NCBI GenBank assembly: GCA_001788095.1
Contig: MFZX01000039.1
Location: 1 to 32,135 of the forward strand
Length of the DNA stretch: 32,135 nt
Source: Candidatus Roizmanbacteria bacterium RIFCSPHIGHO2_12_FULL_37_23
GTDB taxonomy: Bacteria; Patescibacteriota; Microgenomatia; UBA1406; HO2-37-13b
Reading direction: 5' to 3'
This document shows positions 6,564 to 13,789 of the stretch, one piece after another. Made by a program: the position numbers and the translations under genes. The notes beneath the pieces are model-generated. The model had not been told where the DNA came from. It saw only the letters and a list, made by a program, of their open reading frames with translations, and ran no database searches. Each line of letters opens with the position of its first letter. Positions within the stretch are counted from its first letter, which is position 1.

Positions 6564-6907
6564 AAAAAGATGTGCTTGTATATCTTGATGACATTATTGC
6601 AAGTAGTGAAAAGATTGCTAAATATATCAAAGATAAAAGTAGGGAGGAATTTGAGGAAGATTCAGAGCTTCAAGACGCTGTTATCAGGAGACTTTCTGTT
6701 ATTGGCGAGGCAGTAAAAAGGTTATCTCAAGAATTTCGTGAACAATGTCCTGAGGTAGCATGGAAAAAAGCAACAGGAATGAGAGACATATTAATTCATC
6801 AATATGACGAAATAGAAGTTGATCAAGTGTAGCGTACTATAACAGAGGTCTTGCCGGCATTCAATAAACAAATCGAGGATCTATCTAAATCGTTGAGTAA
6901 TGATTAA
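6560..6907 (+). pseudogene. HepT-like toxin gene with in-frame amber codon
   Basis: The ORF track ends at a TAG at 6830-6832 after 90 residues. Past that stop the same frame continues with RTITEVLPAFNKQIEDLSK and ends at TAA 6905-6907, giving 115 residues in total, the normal HepT length. The position is normally Trp in this family (DxVWxT), so a single TGG to TAG change explains it. The RNase-type motif R-x4-H-x-Y (Arg75, His80, Tyr82; RDILIHQY) lies before the stop and is intact, but the last helix is lost. Either a recent inactivating mutation, a truncated but folded protein, or amber suppression is possible; inactivation is most likely. It overlaps the MNT gene by four bases. Confidence 0.85.
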
Positions 6908-6930
6908 AAAGTGCTCAACTGTTAAATTCT

Positions 6931-7608
6931 ATGCAGCTTAATAAACACTCATATCTATGCTTTATTGGAGCTATTGTCCTTGTAATTCTTACTTTTGCAT
7001 TGGGCTTTATGGCTGGAAAAAACCAAATATCACCGACGCAATCTAGATCTATTCGACAGGAAATATCTGAAACCGTTCAAACACCAACACTCATACCTTC
7101 TCCAACACTTTTCTCAACATACACCCCTTCACAGGAAGTATCTCAACTATATACTTTTTCAGAATTTAATAAATTAGAAGATATTCTATTTGGGAAGACA
7201 AATAGTGAACAACAAGTTAGGCTCATTATTGATAGACAGCATCCTTTATCTGAAGAGGGTCATAACTTATTTATCGCACATATATATTCTGAAGTCATTT
7301 CATCAGAGTCAGTAAATAGGGAAGAGCTTATTAAGATTGCTCGATCGATATTGAGTATTGACTCAGATCCATCTTATTATGAGGAATTTAACCTTGCCTT
7401 TTTACCTTACTCGAGTAAAGATACGATTGGTTCCACTTGGGACAAATATATTGGATCGACACCTATCGCGTGGTATAACTACAGCACTATAGGAAATCTT
7501 GCTGGCTGTAGTGGAACTGAAACTATTAACATTTATTTCAATGGGATCAGATCAAGAGTAGCACCAGCAGATGAAAGTATTTGTATACCTTACTATTATT
7601 TTCATTAG
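6931..7608 (+). CDS. Membrane-anchored extracytoplasmic protein of unknown function
   Basis: This encodes 225 residues. A short polar N-terminus leads into one membrane helix (about 8-28, LCFIGAIVLVILTFALGFMAG), which acts as signal anchor. A Ser/Thr/Pro-rich stalk follows (about 50-70). The remaining 150 residues are an outside domain with helices (EEGHNLFIAHIYSEVISSESV) and a C-terminal strand-rich part containing two Cys (LAGCSGTE and ESICIPYYY), which could form a disulfide. I recognise no family. It is preceded closely by the HepT-like gene and has no clear promoter of its own. It converges on the EamA transporter gene, with the hairpin at 7612-7653 between them. Confidence 0.65.
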   Translation: MQLNKHSYLCFIGAIVLVILTFALGFMAGKNQISPTQSRSIRQEISETVQTPTLIPSPTLFSTYTPSQEVSQLYTFSEFNKLEDILFGKTNSEQQVRLIIDRQHPLSEEGHNLFIAHIYSEVISSESVNREELIKIARSILSIDSDPSYYEEFNLAFLPYSSKDTIGSTWDKYIGSTPIAWYNYSTIGNLAGCSGTETINIYFNGIRSRVAPADESICIPYYYFH

Positions 7609-7611
7609 TAA

Positions 7612-7653
7612 CGAGTCCGGACTTGGTCCAGTTTTTGGAGCTAAATGGACTCG
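7612..7653. terminator. Hairpin between convergent genes, partly resembling a tRNA 3' end
   Basis: GAGTCC (7612-7617) pairs with GGACTC near the right end of the segment, and GGAC/GTCC words lie inside. It lies between two convergent genes and could stop transcription both ways, although T-tracts are short. Read on the minus strand, GTTCGAGTCCATTTAGCTCCA resembles the T-loop plus 3' acceptor end of a tRNA, but no matching 5' half or T-stem partner is present. Confidence 0.4.
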
Positions 7654-7665
7654 AACTTTTGAATC

Positions 7666-8544
7666 TTACGATTTTTGATATGTGGTTAGATAAACAATGC
7701 CTCCAAGAATGAACATAGAGCCAACTAAAGCAGTCAAACCTGGAACTTCACTAAAGAAAATAAGTCCGTACATTACTGCGCTGAGAGGTTCAAACAAGCT
7801 TAAAATACTACCCATACTTGCTTTGATTTTCCCCAGCCCATAATTCAAGAGTGCGTATCCGATAAAGACTACAGCTCCAGCACCCACAACAGGTAGCCAT
7901 TCCTGTATTGTATGCGTAAACTGGAACTTATTGTCAAACAAATATATAAGCGGAAATAACCCAAGTGAACCAATAAACTGTGTCCAAAAAGTCACTATAG
8001 GAGATGAATAGAATCTTCTTAAAATGCCCGTAATGACAAAATACGAACCAAATGCTATCCCAACTATGACACCAAATACATTGCCGAGCAGGTTGCCGTA
8101 AATGTCAGATGGATTGAAAAGCAAAAATAAACCCGTAAGGCTTACTGCAATAGCAATGAGTGTACTCGGGTGAATCTTTTCTTTTAGAAATATATAGCTC
8201 AATATAACAACCCAAACAGGAGCAGTATAGAGTAGAAAGTACGTATTCGCAATGCTTGTATAGAGCACAGAAAGAGTAAATGCTGCTGCCATAGCTGAGA
8301 AACCCACTAACCCATTAAGAATAAACAACCCGTAATCTTTACTCTTTATCTTAAAAATTTCAAGCGATCCTTTATTTTTTATAAGATTGTAGATCGTGAT
8401 AAAGATAAATGCGAAGAATATTCTTCCAAAAGACTGCATCATTGGCTCTATTGAAGATCCAGCATATCGTACGAAGATTCCAATACTCCCAAGAAAAATA
8501 GACCCGACTGATACAGCAACAATACCTTTCGTTTTATCACTCAT
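7666..8544 (-). CDS. EamA/DMT-superfamily transporter
   Basis: This encodes 292 residues with about ten hydrophobic segments arranged as two five-helix halves, the EamA repeat layout. The first half begins GIVAVSVGSIFLGSIGIFVRY, the second near VFGVIVGIAFGSYFVITG. ALLNYGLGKIKASMGSILSLFEPLSAVMYG in the last third matches the typical family sequence in which a helix ends with a Glu-Pro before the ninth helix. Such carriers move small metabolites such as amino acids across the inner membrane; the substrate cannot be predicted. A minus-strand TATACT (plus 8551-8556) lies exactly 6 bases before the ATG, supporting this start and leaderless expression. A second EamA gene is at 20971. Confidence 0.88.
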   Translation of the reverse strand: MSDKTKGIVAVSVGSIFLGSIGIFVRYAGSSIEPMMQSFGRIFFAFIFITIYNLIKNKGSLEIFKIKSKDYGLFILNGLVGFSAMAAAFTLSVLYTSIANTYFLLYTAPVWVVILSYIFLKEKIHPSTLIAIAVSLTGLFLLFNPSDIYGNLLGNVFGVIVGIAFGSYFVITGILRRFYSSPIVTFWTQFIGSLGLFPLIYLFDNKFQFTHTIQEWLPVVGAGAVVFIGYALLNYGLGKIKASMGSILSLFEPLSAVMYGLIFFSEVPGLTALVGSMFILGGIVYLTTYQKS

Positions 8545-8605
8545 TCACATAGTATATCACGCATAAAATTTTGAAACCGTCACTTCATCATGCACATTCT
8601 TTTAG

Positions 8606-8725
8606 CTAGGAAACATCAATCTCAAACTCGATCATCCTGTTGAGGAAAGAGTCAATCAGTCTGAGCCAAAGTGGAAGAAAAAAGAAATGATAAGTAGATA
8701 TAAGCTCACCTTAGAGGTAAAATAG
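8606..8725 (+). other. Possible short coding relic upstream of the DUF1801 gene
   Basis: A plus-strand frame without a start codon runs from 8606 to a TAG at 8723-8725. It contains HPVEERVNQSEPKWKKKEMI, a charged, protein-like composition. It could be the tail of a deleted gene. Evidence is composition only. Confidence 0.2.
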
Positions 8726-8729
8726 GAGT

Positions 8730-9182
8730 ATGGCAGATACCAAAAGCAAAAAAGCGGTTACCGGAGGATTCACAGACGAGGAACGAACCGCGATGAAGGA
8801 GCGCGCCTTAGAGCTTAGAGCTGAAGCACGTGCGAGTAAAAACAAAGCAGAAGGTGAAAAAACAGTGCTTGCAGCAATCGCCAAAATGCCAGAACCGGAT
8901 CGCTCTATGGCCAAACAGATCCACGCAATTATTAAAAAAACCGCACCAGACCTTTTCTCGAAAACTTGGTATGGAATGCCCGCATACGCCAACAAAGATG
9001 GCAAAGTTATCTGCTTCTTTCAAGCTGCAAGCAAATTTAAGTACAGATATGCAACCCTTGGTTTTCAAGAAGATGCACATATTGATGAGAGTGATATGTG
9101 GCCGACCTCATTTGCGCTGAGGAAGTTAACTGCCGTTGAGGAGGCGAGGATCGTGGCACTTGTGAAGAAAGCAGTAAGCTGA
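8730..9182 (+). CDS. DUF1801-domain protein (YdhG-like)
   Basis: This encodes 150 residues. The first 45 are Lys/Glu/Ala-rich and probably helical or flexible. The rest has the DUF1801 layout: VLAAIAKMPEPDRSMAKQIHAII, then TWYGMPAYANKDGKVICFFQAASKFKYRYATLGF, then a C-terminal helical part with FALRKLTAVEEARIVALVKKAV. Relatives include the B. subtilis protein annotated as an iron chaperone, but the biochemical role of most members is not established. Codons here are noticeably richer in G and C than in neighbouring genes, hinting at acquisition from another genome. TAAAAT at 8718-8723 ends 6 bases before the ATG; the AGGAGT in between is too close to be a normal ribosome binding site. Confidence 0.8.
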   Translation: MADTKSKKAVTGGFTDEERTAMKERALELRAEARASKNKAEGEKTVLAAIAKMPEPDRSMAKQIHAIIKKTAPDLFSKTWYGMPAYANKDGKVICFFQAASKFKYRYATLGFQEDAHIDESDMWPTSFALRKLTAVEEARIVALVKKAVS

Positions 9183-9198
9183 GAATCAGCTATCTCGA

Positions 9199-9477
9199 TT
9201 AAACCTTATGATCTTTTACAGATTCTTTTACAGACTCGAAAGCATATTTATGCAGTGTTATCACTTGAGCTTTCTGCCTCAAGGACGGGGGAACAATAAA
9301 TAAAACGTCTTCTTTATTGTCTAAATCAACTGTTATCCAAGCCTTATGAACATCATCCGAACAACCCCAGTCGGCGTTGGTCAAAAAATGTGAACCGGTC
9401 ATTTTGAAAATTCTGACTGCCTCATCACAGGCTTGCTTAGTATTTTCATGTGAAACTTCGATTAAATATTTAGACAT
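9199..9477 (-). CDS. Small conserved-looking soluble protein of unknown function
   Basis: This encodes 92 residues. The N-terminal half, YLIEVSHENTKQACDEAVRIF then GSHFLTNADWGCSDDVHKAW, and a C-terminal half with VDLDNKEDVLFIVPPSLRQKA suggest a compact alpha/beta (ferredoxin-like) fold. There is a Trp-Gly-Cys and two His in the middle. I recall similar small proteins in many bacteria, annotated only as hypothetical, and know of no assigned role. A minus-strand TATACT (plus 9485-9490) lies 7 bases before the ATG, supporting the start. It converges on the DUF1801 gene with a 16-base gap. Confidence 0.75.
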   Translation of the reverse strand: MSKYLIEVSHENTKQACDEAVRIFKMTGSHFLTNADWGCSDDVHKAWITVDLDNKEDVLFIVPPSLRQKAQVITLHKYAFESVKESVKDHKV

Positions 9478-9573
9478 GTTAATAAGTATAACATTTTTTT
9501 CTTAATGTTAAGTTTTTGTATGCTCTTTTCAAATTTTCATGAAGTACACAGAAACTTGAACTCTATTCCTCGC

Positions 9574-9602
9574 TTGACAAACTACCATTTGTATAATACA
9601 GT
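9574..9602 (+). promoter_or_regulatory. Promoter of the BrnT/BrnA operon
   Basis: TTGACA (9574-9579), a 17-base spacer and TACAGT (9597-9602), with the ATG 6 bases later. A TATAAT at 9592-9597 overlaps but has only a 12-base spacer to the -35. In characterised brnTA systems the antitoxin represses this promoter. Confidence 0.65.
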
Positions 9603-9608
9603 ATATAC

Positions 9609-9905
9609 ATGAAGATCTTGCCTAAACCTATTGAGTTTATTTGGGATAAGGGCAATATTGACAAAAATTTATTAAAACATACAGTAACAAACGAGGAAAC
9701 AGAAGAATGTTTTCTGGATAAGGAGAAAGTCATTTATGAGGATGTATTTCATTCTCGAAGTGAGGAACGATATATTCTCCTTGGGAAAACAAAGTGGAAA
9801 CGATTGCTATATATAATTTTTACAATGCGAAATAAAAAAATAAGAATTATTTCCGCTCGTGATATAAACAAAAAGGAGGTGTACTTATATGAAAAAAAAA
9901 CTTAA
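9609..9905 (+). CDS. brnT: BrnT-family type II toxin
   Basis: This encodes 98 residues, typical for BrnT. The family order is visible: FIWDKGNIDKNLLKHTV near the N-terminus (usually F-x-W-D-x-x-K-x-x-x-N-x-x-K-H-x-V), an acidic helix containing EECFLD, the DVFHSRSEERYILLGK strand pair, and KIRIISARDINKKEVYLYE at the end. BrnT toxins are small RelE-like ribonucleases that inhibit translation. The gene overlaps the antitoxin gene by 17 bases, with the antitoxin second, as in known brnTA operons. The canonical early Lys is replaced by Gly-Asn-Ile, a minor deviation. It begins with a leaderless-type promoter. Confidence 0.87.
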   Translation: MKILPKPIEFIWDKGNIDKNLLKHTVTNEETEECFLDKEKVIYEDVFHSRSEERYILLGKTKWKRLLYIIFTMRNKKIRIISARDINKKEVYLYEKKT

Positions 9906-10155
9906 ACTACCAAAATTTAAAAATGAAGATGAGGAGAGGGACTTCTGGGCAAAACTGGACTTGTCGGAATATTTCGAACCAGAAGATTTTGTACCCGTAA
10001 GCTTTCCAAACCTGAAACCGTCGTCACGTCCAATATCGATTCGCATTCCTAATTATTTACTTAATCGGGTTAAGGAAAGGGCGAATGAGCTAAACATACC
10101 CTATCAGTCGCTTATTAAACAGTATATTCAAAAGGGAATTATTGTATCAAAATAG
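9889..10155 (+). CDS. brnA: BrnA/CopG-like antitoxin
   Basis: This encodes 88 residues. The first 50 are charged and acidic (NEDEERDFWAKLDLSEYFEPED), the part that would wrap the toxin. The C-terminal 40 (SRPISIRIPNYLLNRVKERA then LNIPYQSLIKQYI) form a ribbon-helix-helix DNA-binding domain. BrnA-type antitoxins neutralise BrnT and autoregulate the operon. The start lies inside the end of the toxin gene and is set by a strong ribosome binding site, AAAAAGGAGGTG, followed by 7 bases and ATG. The RHH domain at the C-terminus fits the BrnA layout. Confidence 0.85.
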   Translation: MKKKLKLPKFKNEDEERDFWAKLDLSEYFEPEDFVPVSFPNLKPSSRPISIRIPNYLLNRVKERANELNIPYQSLIKQYIQKGIIVSK

Positions 10156-10162
10156 GTTTTTA

Positions 10163-10177
10163 CAACCCTCGGGGTTG
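10163..10177. terminator. Small hairpin after the BrnA gene
   Basis: CAACCC and GGGTTG form a 6-bp stem around TCG, flanked by TTTTTA on the left and GGAAAA on the right. It lies 8 bases after the brnA stop. Without a T-tract following on the plus strand it is a weak terminator at best. Confidence 0.35.
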
Positions 10178-10253
10178 GAAAATGCCAATCCTTATAAAGT
10201 TGAATGAGGAAGTAGTTTAGGAGTGAATTTTAATTAGTATCGATACTTGATTA

Positions 10254-10877
10254 TTATCCAACATCTGTCATGTCCCATCTGATAGGAACTGTAAAAGGGT
10301 CACTATGTAATGTAGCAACATATAATCTTTCATCATCTTCTGCAATTCTGACTTCAAGATCACCTTGGCGTCTTACAAAATCAGCAACTATTCTATCTGG
10401 AGATGGTATTTCAATAAGTGCTGTAGGATTTGACCAATCAGAATTTATTACCAACTCAGGCATATTTCCTTCTGGCGTAGCTGATACTTCAGCCAATCTA
10501 AATACTTTTCCAGAACCATCATAACGGCATCTTACAAATACTGGATTTTCACTTCTTAACCCAGGTCGACTAGTTGTTATTCTTTTGCGCATGGCGTTTC
10601 CATCTATTTGCCAGATAACAGTTGGCAATATCCCTCTTCCATGATCAATTACTAACTTTGCAGTAAATCCATCATCCGCTTCTTCATCTTTGAGGCGAAT
10701 AAGTCTTTTTGCATCGTCATCTAATAAATATACTGGATCAACTAATTCTGCAAGTAAGTCTCTTGGCCATTGCTGAGGAAAATGTCTATCCGCAAATCTT
10801 CGAAGCTGATATGTGATTGGACCAGATGATGAAAAGGTGTTTTCTAATGTTGCACCCTTTTCTATTCTTGTTGTCAT
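10254..10877 (-). CDS. Soluble protein of unknown function (207 aa)
   Basis: This encodes 207 residues with no signal peptide or membrane helix. It is rich in Asp, Arg and Glu, with mixed strands and helices (RFADRHFPQQWPRDLLAELV near 28-47, a strand-rich middle, and ERLYVATLHSDPFTVPIRWD near the end). I recognise no domain. TTGCAA, a 17-base spacer and TATAGT precede the start on the minus strand; the -10 ends 10 bases before the ATG. In size, charge and lack of recognised motifs it resembles the unassigned genes at 11401 and 12741, so the three may belong to a lineage-specific set. A MazF- or esterase-like assignment would be guesswork. Confidence 0.6.
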   Translation of the reverse strand: MTTRIEKGATLENTFSSSGPITYQLRRFADRHFPQQWPRDLLAELVDPVYLLDDDAKRLIRLKDEEADDGFTAKLVIDHGRGILPTVIWQIDGNAMRKRITTSRPGLRSENPVFVRCRYDGSGKVFRLAEVSATPEGNMPELVINSDWSNPTALIEIPSPDRIVADFVRRQGDLEVRIAEDDERLYVATLHSDPFTVPIRWDMTDVG

Positions 10878-10955
10878 ATGGTTCTAAACTATAGCATATG
10901 AATGATTATTTTGCAATGTGAAATTAAAAAAATATATTCTTGATATAATTTCCTT

Positions 10956-11297
10956 ATGGAGACAGTCAAACTAGTAGTTTTTGTTCCTGTGACTCATACA
11001 CACGTTGTGAGAGAAGCCATGGGAAAAGCCGGTGCAGGGCAAGTAGGTGATTATAAATACTGTAGTTTTTCAGTGAAAGGGACTGGAAGATATATACCAC
11101 TTGAAACAGCACATCCATATAAAGGTGAAATAGGTAAATTAGAAGAAATAGAAGAAGAGCGTATAGAAACAGTCTGTTATAAAAAAGATTTGGAGAAAAT
11201 AATATCGGCGATAAAAAAAGTTCATCCTTATGAAGAGGTAGCACTTGATGTGTATCCTTTAGTCTTAAATCCCCACGAAACTACATATAAAAAATAA
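10956..11297 (+). CDS. Stand-alone NIF3/YqfO-type PII-like domain protein
   Basis: This encodes 113 residues. VKLVVFVPVTHTHVVREAMGKAGAGQVGDY at the N-terminus and a C-terminal HPYEEVALDVYPL are characteristic of the PII/CutA-like insert domain of NIF3-family proteins, which also exists as a separate small protein. SFSVKGTGRYIP lies between them. The separate form is usually annotated as an NGG1p-interacting factor 3-like protein; its biochemical role is not known, though the fold binds ligands or metals in related proteins. TATAAT at 10944-10949 lies 6 bases before the ATG, supporting the start. It is transcribed alone. Confidence 0.85.
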   Translation: METVKLVVFVPVTHTHVVREAMGKAGAGQVGDYKYCSFSVKGTGRYIPLETAHPYKGEIGKLEEIEEERIETVCYKKDLEKIISAIKKVHPYEEVALDVYPLVLNPHETTYKK

Positions 11298-11400
11298 GTT
11301 TAGACTTGATAATCTTCAAGATTAGAAGACTGCTGATTTTCCTCTTCGATTATAAATTAACTTGATTTCAGTTTTCACTTGAATTACACTGCTTATTAGA

Positions 11401-12366
11401 ATGCCGGATGATGAACAATCGCTTGGAGCAGGTGGTCGAATTTCGTTGCAGGAACCTGTATTACCCGATCCTAACACGGATGTTATTGGCAGTATATCTT
11501 TTAAGGCATTCCAAATACCAGACCCCTCTGCTCAAATTCAACTAGATGAAGGAAATGGTAAAACCACGATCACGTCGGTGCAAACAGCAGATGGTGATAC
11601 AAATATTACTTTAGCATTTAGTCCCACAGAGGGATCTGTGCCCTTAGCAGGACAGCCATTTGTCCTTCACAGTAAAAGAGAGTTAACATACGATGGTCTT
11701 AGACCTCAGCAATCTCCAGATCCAGAACCCTATTTCTATGGAACATTAAATACTGCACAACAAGCAACAGTCAATGCTGTTGGTGCGGTTGGAAGAGACT
11801 TCATTTTTACTCATCCTGATGATTATTCGCAATCAATGTTACCGCGTGTTGATGGTGAAAGAGGAGTTATTGCGCTTCCCCCAGTGAGTCGAAGCGGCAT
11901 GCTAGGAGATTCGAAGCCTATGCATGAGGTTTTTGCACTTTGTGATGGTACCTTAGTAGTCACTTTATTGGAAAATGCAGGCTATCCGAACGGATCAGTT
12001 ATTATAGATGCTTCACCCGCATGGGATGGGAAATTAGTTCCTTTAACCTATGCTGTACAGAGAGGAGATAGAGAACCAACTATTGTTCAATATTATGCGT
12101 TAGCTTCATACAGTTCTCTTTATCAATCAGCCACTGCTGTAATTCAAGTGGCTAAACCTTCAACGAGAGTTCAGCTAGGTTTACCTATCAATCAAAAAGA
12201 CCCATCAAGCCTAACGGATGAAGATGCTGATGTTGTGTTGCGATCAGTTAAAGCATGTGAGTCTGATCATAATCGTAAAGCTTGGAGACAGCTTTTAGAA
12301 ACACACCAGCTTCCTGATTCAGTACAACAAGCTATTGAAGAAGGCTTAGCAGATTCGCGCATATAA
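11401..12366 (+). CDS. Protein of unknown function (321 aa)
   Basis: This encodes 321 residues with no signal peptide or membrane segment. The N-terminal 240 residues are Pro/Gly/Asp-rich and strand-like, with beta-sandwich-style turns and few Lys. The last 60 (SSLTDEDADVVLRSVKACES then RKAWRQLLETHQLPDSVQQA) are clearly helical. No catalytic motif is recognised. TTGATT (11362-11367), a 17-base spacer and TACACT (11385-11390) precede the ATG by 10 bases. It is one of three unassigned soluble proteins within 3 kb. I looked for a protease, lyase or phage structural signature and found none. Confidence 0.6.
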   Translation: MPDDEQSLGAGGRISLQEPVLPDPNTDVIGSISFKAFQIPDPSAQIQLDEGNGKTTITSVQTADGDTNITLAFSPTEGSVPLAGQPFVLHSKRELTYDGLRPQQSPDPEPYFYGTLNTAQQATVNAVGAVGRDFIFTHPDDYSQSMLPRVDGERGVIALPPVSRSGMLGDSKPMHEVFALCDGTLVVTLLENAGYPNGSVIIDASPAWDGKLVPLTYAVQRGDREPTIVQYYALASYSSLYQSATAVIQVAKPSTRVQLGLPINQKDPSSLTDEDADVVLRSVKACESDHNRKAWRQLLETHQLPDSVQQAIEEGLADSRI

Positions 12367-12519
12367 AGATTGGTTACCAGATATTTATAGGATTAACCTC
12401 AGATAGTTTACGAATACTTTTCAGTGTACCCGTCTTTTTATTTTATGTATAATCAATGTTGCATTTAATTTTGTGATTCGATGATGAATAAATTAAAAAT
12501 TGAGAGGAGGTGATTGTGA

Positions 12520-12723
12520 ATGTTAGATGATGCTACAAAACAAAAAATAAGAGAACACATTGCAACACACCACGATGGATTTCCTACAACAAAAGCAAAA
12601 TTAGTAGAGGCTTGTAACGATATGTCCGATTTCTCAGAAGATGATAAAAAATGGTTTATGGATACGCTTCCTGATGGTGATTACAATTCAGCCGAGGAAG
12701 TAACAACCGCTTTAGGCCTTTAG
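12520..12723 (+). CDS. Small acidic DUF2795-like protein
   Basis: This encodes 67 residues. HHDGFPTTKAKLVEACNDMS, then DKKWFMDTLPDGDYNSAEEV and a final Leu-rich turn, resembles DUF2795 proteins, in which a Tyr/Phe-Pro-x-Thr-Lys helix is followed by a Leu-Pro-x-x-x-Tyr-x-S/T-x-x-D/E-V turn and helix. Function is unknown. The start is fixed by a strong Shine-Dalgarno, GAGAGGAGGTGA, followed by 6 bases and ATG. A TATAAT at 12448-12453 implies a leader of about 60 bases, unlike most genes here. It converges on the next gene, leaving only 17 bases between stops. Confidence 0.65.
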   Translation: MLDDATKQKIREHIATHHDGFPTTKAKLVEACNDMSDFSEDDKKWFMDTLPDGDYNSAEEVTTALGL

Positions 12724-12740
12724 GTTGTGCAGGTAAAAAA

Positions 12741-13307
12741 TTATTCTTTGGTAACGCTTCCGCTTTCTGGAAGTTGAATTGGTGATGATCCAGCAGTATT
12801 TGGTAATTGTATTGATGCAGCAGTCCTCGCTATAATTTCATCTATACCATTAATTGCCTCATCTCGAGTAACACCGCTGTCTTTCATAATCGCTACAATC
12901 AATCCTTCAACTCCTTCATGTGCTTGAGCGTCATGTGCTAGTCTTTCAAATGGAGTCATTTTATCAAGTTCAGCTTGATGTTTATCCATTTCGCCTCTCA
13001 CAAATTGTCTTTGGTCCGCACTTGCTCTGAGAAGCATTGCACCTGTGATAACAATACCATGTCTTTTCAGCTCATCTAGTGCTTTGTTAATAAACGCCTG
13101 GGTTCTTGGGTTTTTTTTATCAGTCCATAGACTTCCGTCTGCCAACTCCTCCATCAAATCGGGTACCAGTAAAGCAATACGGTCATGAAGTATGAGAAAT
13201 GAGGCAATACCATCAACTACGAGACTTGGTGGCATAACGTCTAACGATCTAGATCCCAAATCAATGGGTTTTGAGGGTCCTTCTTGAAGACCTTCATCTC
13301 CTACCAT
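12741..13307 (-). CDS. Soluble, mostly helical protein of unknown function (188 aa)
   Basis: The ORF track starts at 13355, but the extra N-terminal residues (MYPCRNYTC...) run over the divergent promoter. On the minus strand TACAAT (plus 13314-13319) ends 6 bases before the ATG at 13307, giving MVGDEGLQEGPSKP and 188 residues. The protein is helical and acidic, with a region KALDELKRHGIVITGAMLL and an Asp/Glu-rich C-terminal half ending in a flexible Ser/Pro tail. No known domain is recognised. It shares a 38-base divergent intergenic region with the Nudix gene, so the two may be co-regulated. It resembles the unassigned genes at 10254 and 11401 only in general style. Confidence 0.6.
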   Translation of the reverse strand: MVGDEGLQEGPSKPIDLGSRSLDVMPPSLVVDGIASFLILHDRIALLVPDLMEELADGSLWTDKKNPRTQAFINKALDELKRHGIVITGAMLLRASADQRQFVRGEMDKHQAELDKMTPFERLAHDAQAHEGVEGLIVAIMKDSGVTRDEAINGIDEIIARTAASIQLPNTAGSSPIQLPESGSVTKE

Positions 13308-13313
13308 ATAAAC

Positions 13314-13339
13314 ATTGTAGCAAATAAAACATGTATAAT
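13314..13339. promoter_or_regulatory. Back-to-back -10 boxes of a divergent gene pair
   Basis: The minus-strand TACAAT (13314-13319) and plus-strand TATAAT (13334-13339) each end exactly 6 bases before their ATG (13307 and 13346). Their -35 regions must lie inside each other's transcribed regions, so the two promoters probably interfere or are co-regulated. Confidence 0.65.
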
Positions 13340-13345
13340 TTCTGC

Positions 13346-13789
13346 ATGGATACACAGCATCATACGCTTCGTTGTGCTGCTTATGCTTTTGTTATTAAAG
13401 AACATAAGATTCTCCTTATATTAAGAAAAAACACGGGGTGGATGGATGGTAAATACGGACTTCCAGCAGGTCATCTGGAAAAAGATGAGACCATAAAAGA
13501 CGCTTTGATACGAGAGGTGCAAGAAGAAATTGGTCTGAAGATACGGTCTACCGATTTAACTTTCTATCATGTTATGCACAGGCATGAAAAAGCCATTGGT
13601 AATTTTGAATACATCGATTTTTTCTTCAAACTAGAATATTGGCAAGAGGAGCCCATAAATAACGAGCCTGAAAAAGCCGAACATATCAAATGGTTTGATT
13701 TGGACTCTTTGCCTGAAAATATTATCCCAAACGTAGAAGCGGCAATTAAGAATTATAGAGGAAAACTAGTATTTTCAGAATTTAGTTAG
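13346..13789 (+). CDS. Nudix hydrolase
   Basis: The track starts at 13331, but that ATG overlaps the TATAAT -10 box (13334-13339); the ATG at 13346 lies 6 bases after the box and gives MDTQHHTLRC and 147 residues. The Nudix box is complete: GHLEKDETIKDALIREVQEEIG (about 43-64, pattern GX5EX7REUXEEXGU). The Nudix fold removes a nucleoside or other moiety from diphosphate substrates. HKILLILRKNTGWMDGKYGLP before the box suggests an NTP or (d)NTP substrate such as damaged nucleotides, but this is not specific. The end overlaps the end of typA on the other strand by 8 bases. Confidence 0.92.
   Translation: MDTQHHTLRCAAYAFVIKEHKILLILRKNTGWMDGKYGLPAGHLEKDETIKDALIREVQEEIGLKIRSTDLTFYHVMHRHEKAIGNFEYIDFFFKLEYWQEEPINNEPEKAEHIKWFDLDSLPENIIPNVEAAIKNYRGKLVFSEFS

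Noticed and set aside
7636-7656. A tRNA gene on the minus strand
   Set aside because: No T-stem 5' partner, anticodon arm or 5' acceptor strand can be found next to the T-loop-like sequence.
13331-13345. Upstream ATG for the Nudix gene
   Set aside because: It overlaps the TATAAT -10 box; the ATG at 13346 sits at the usual 6-base distance and starts in a normal Nudix N-terminus.
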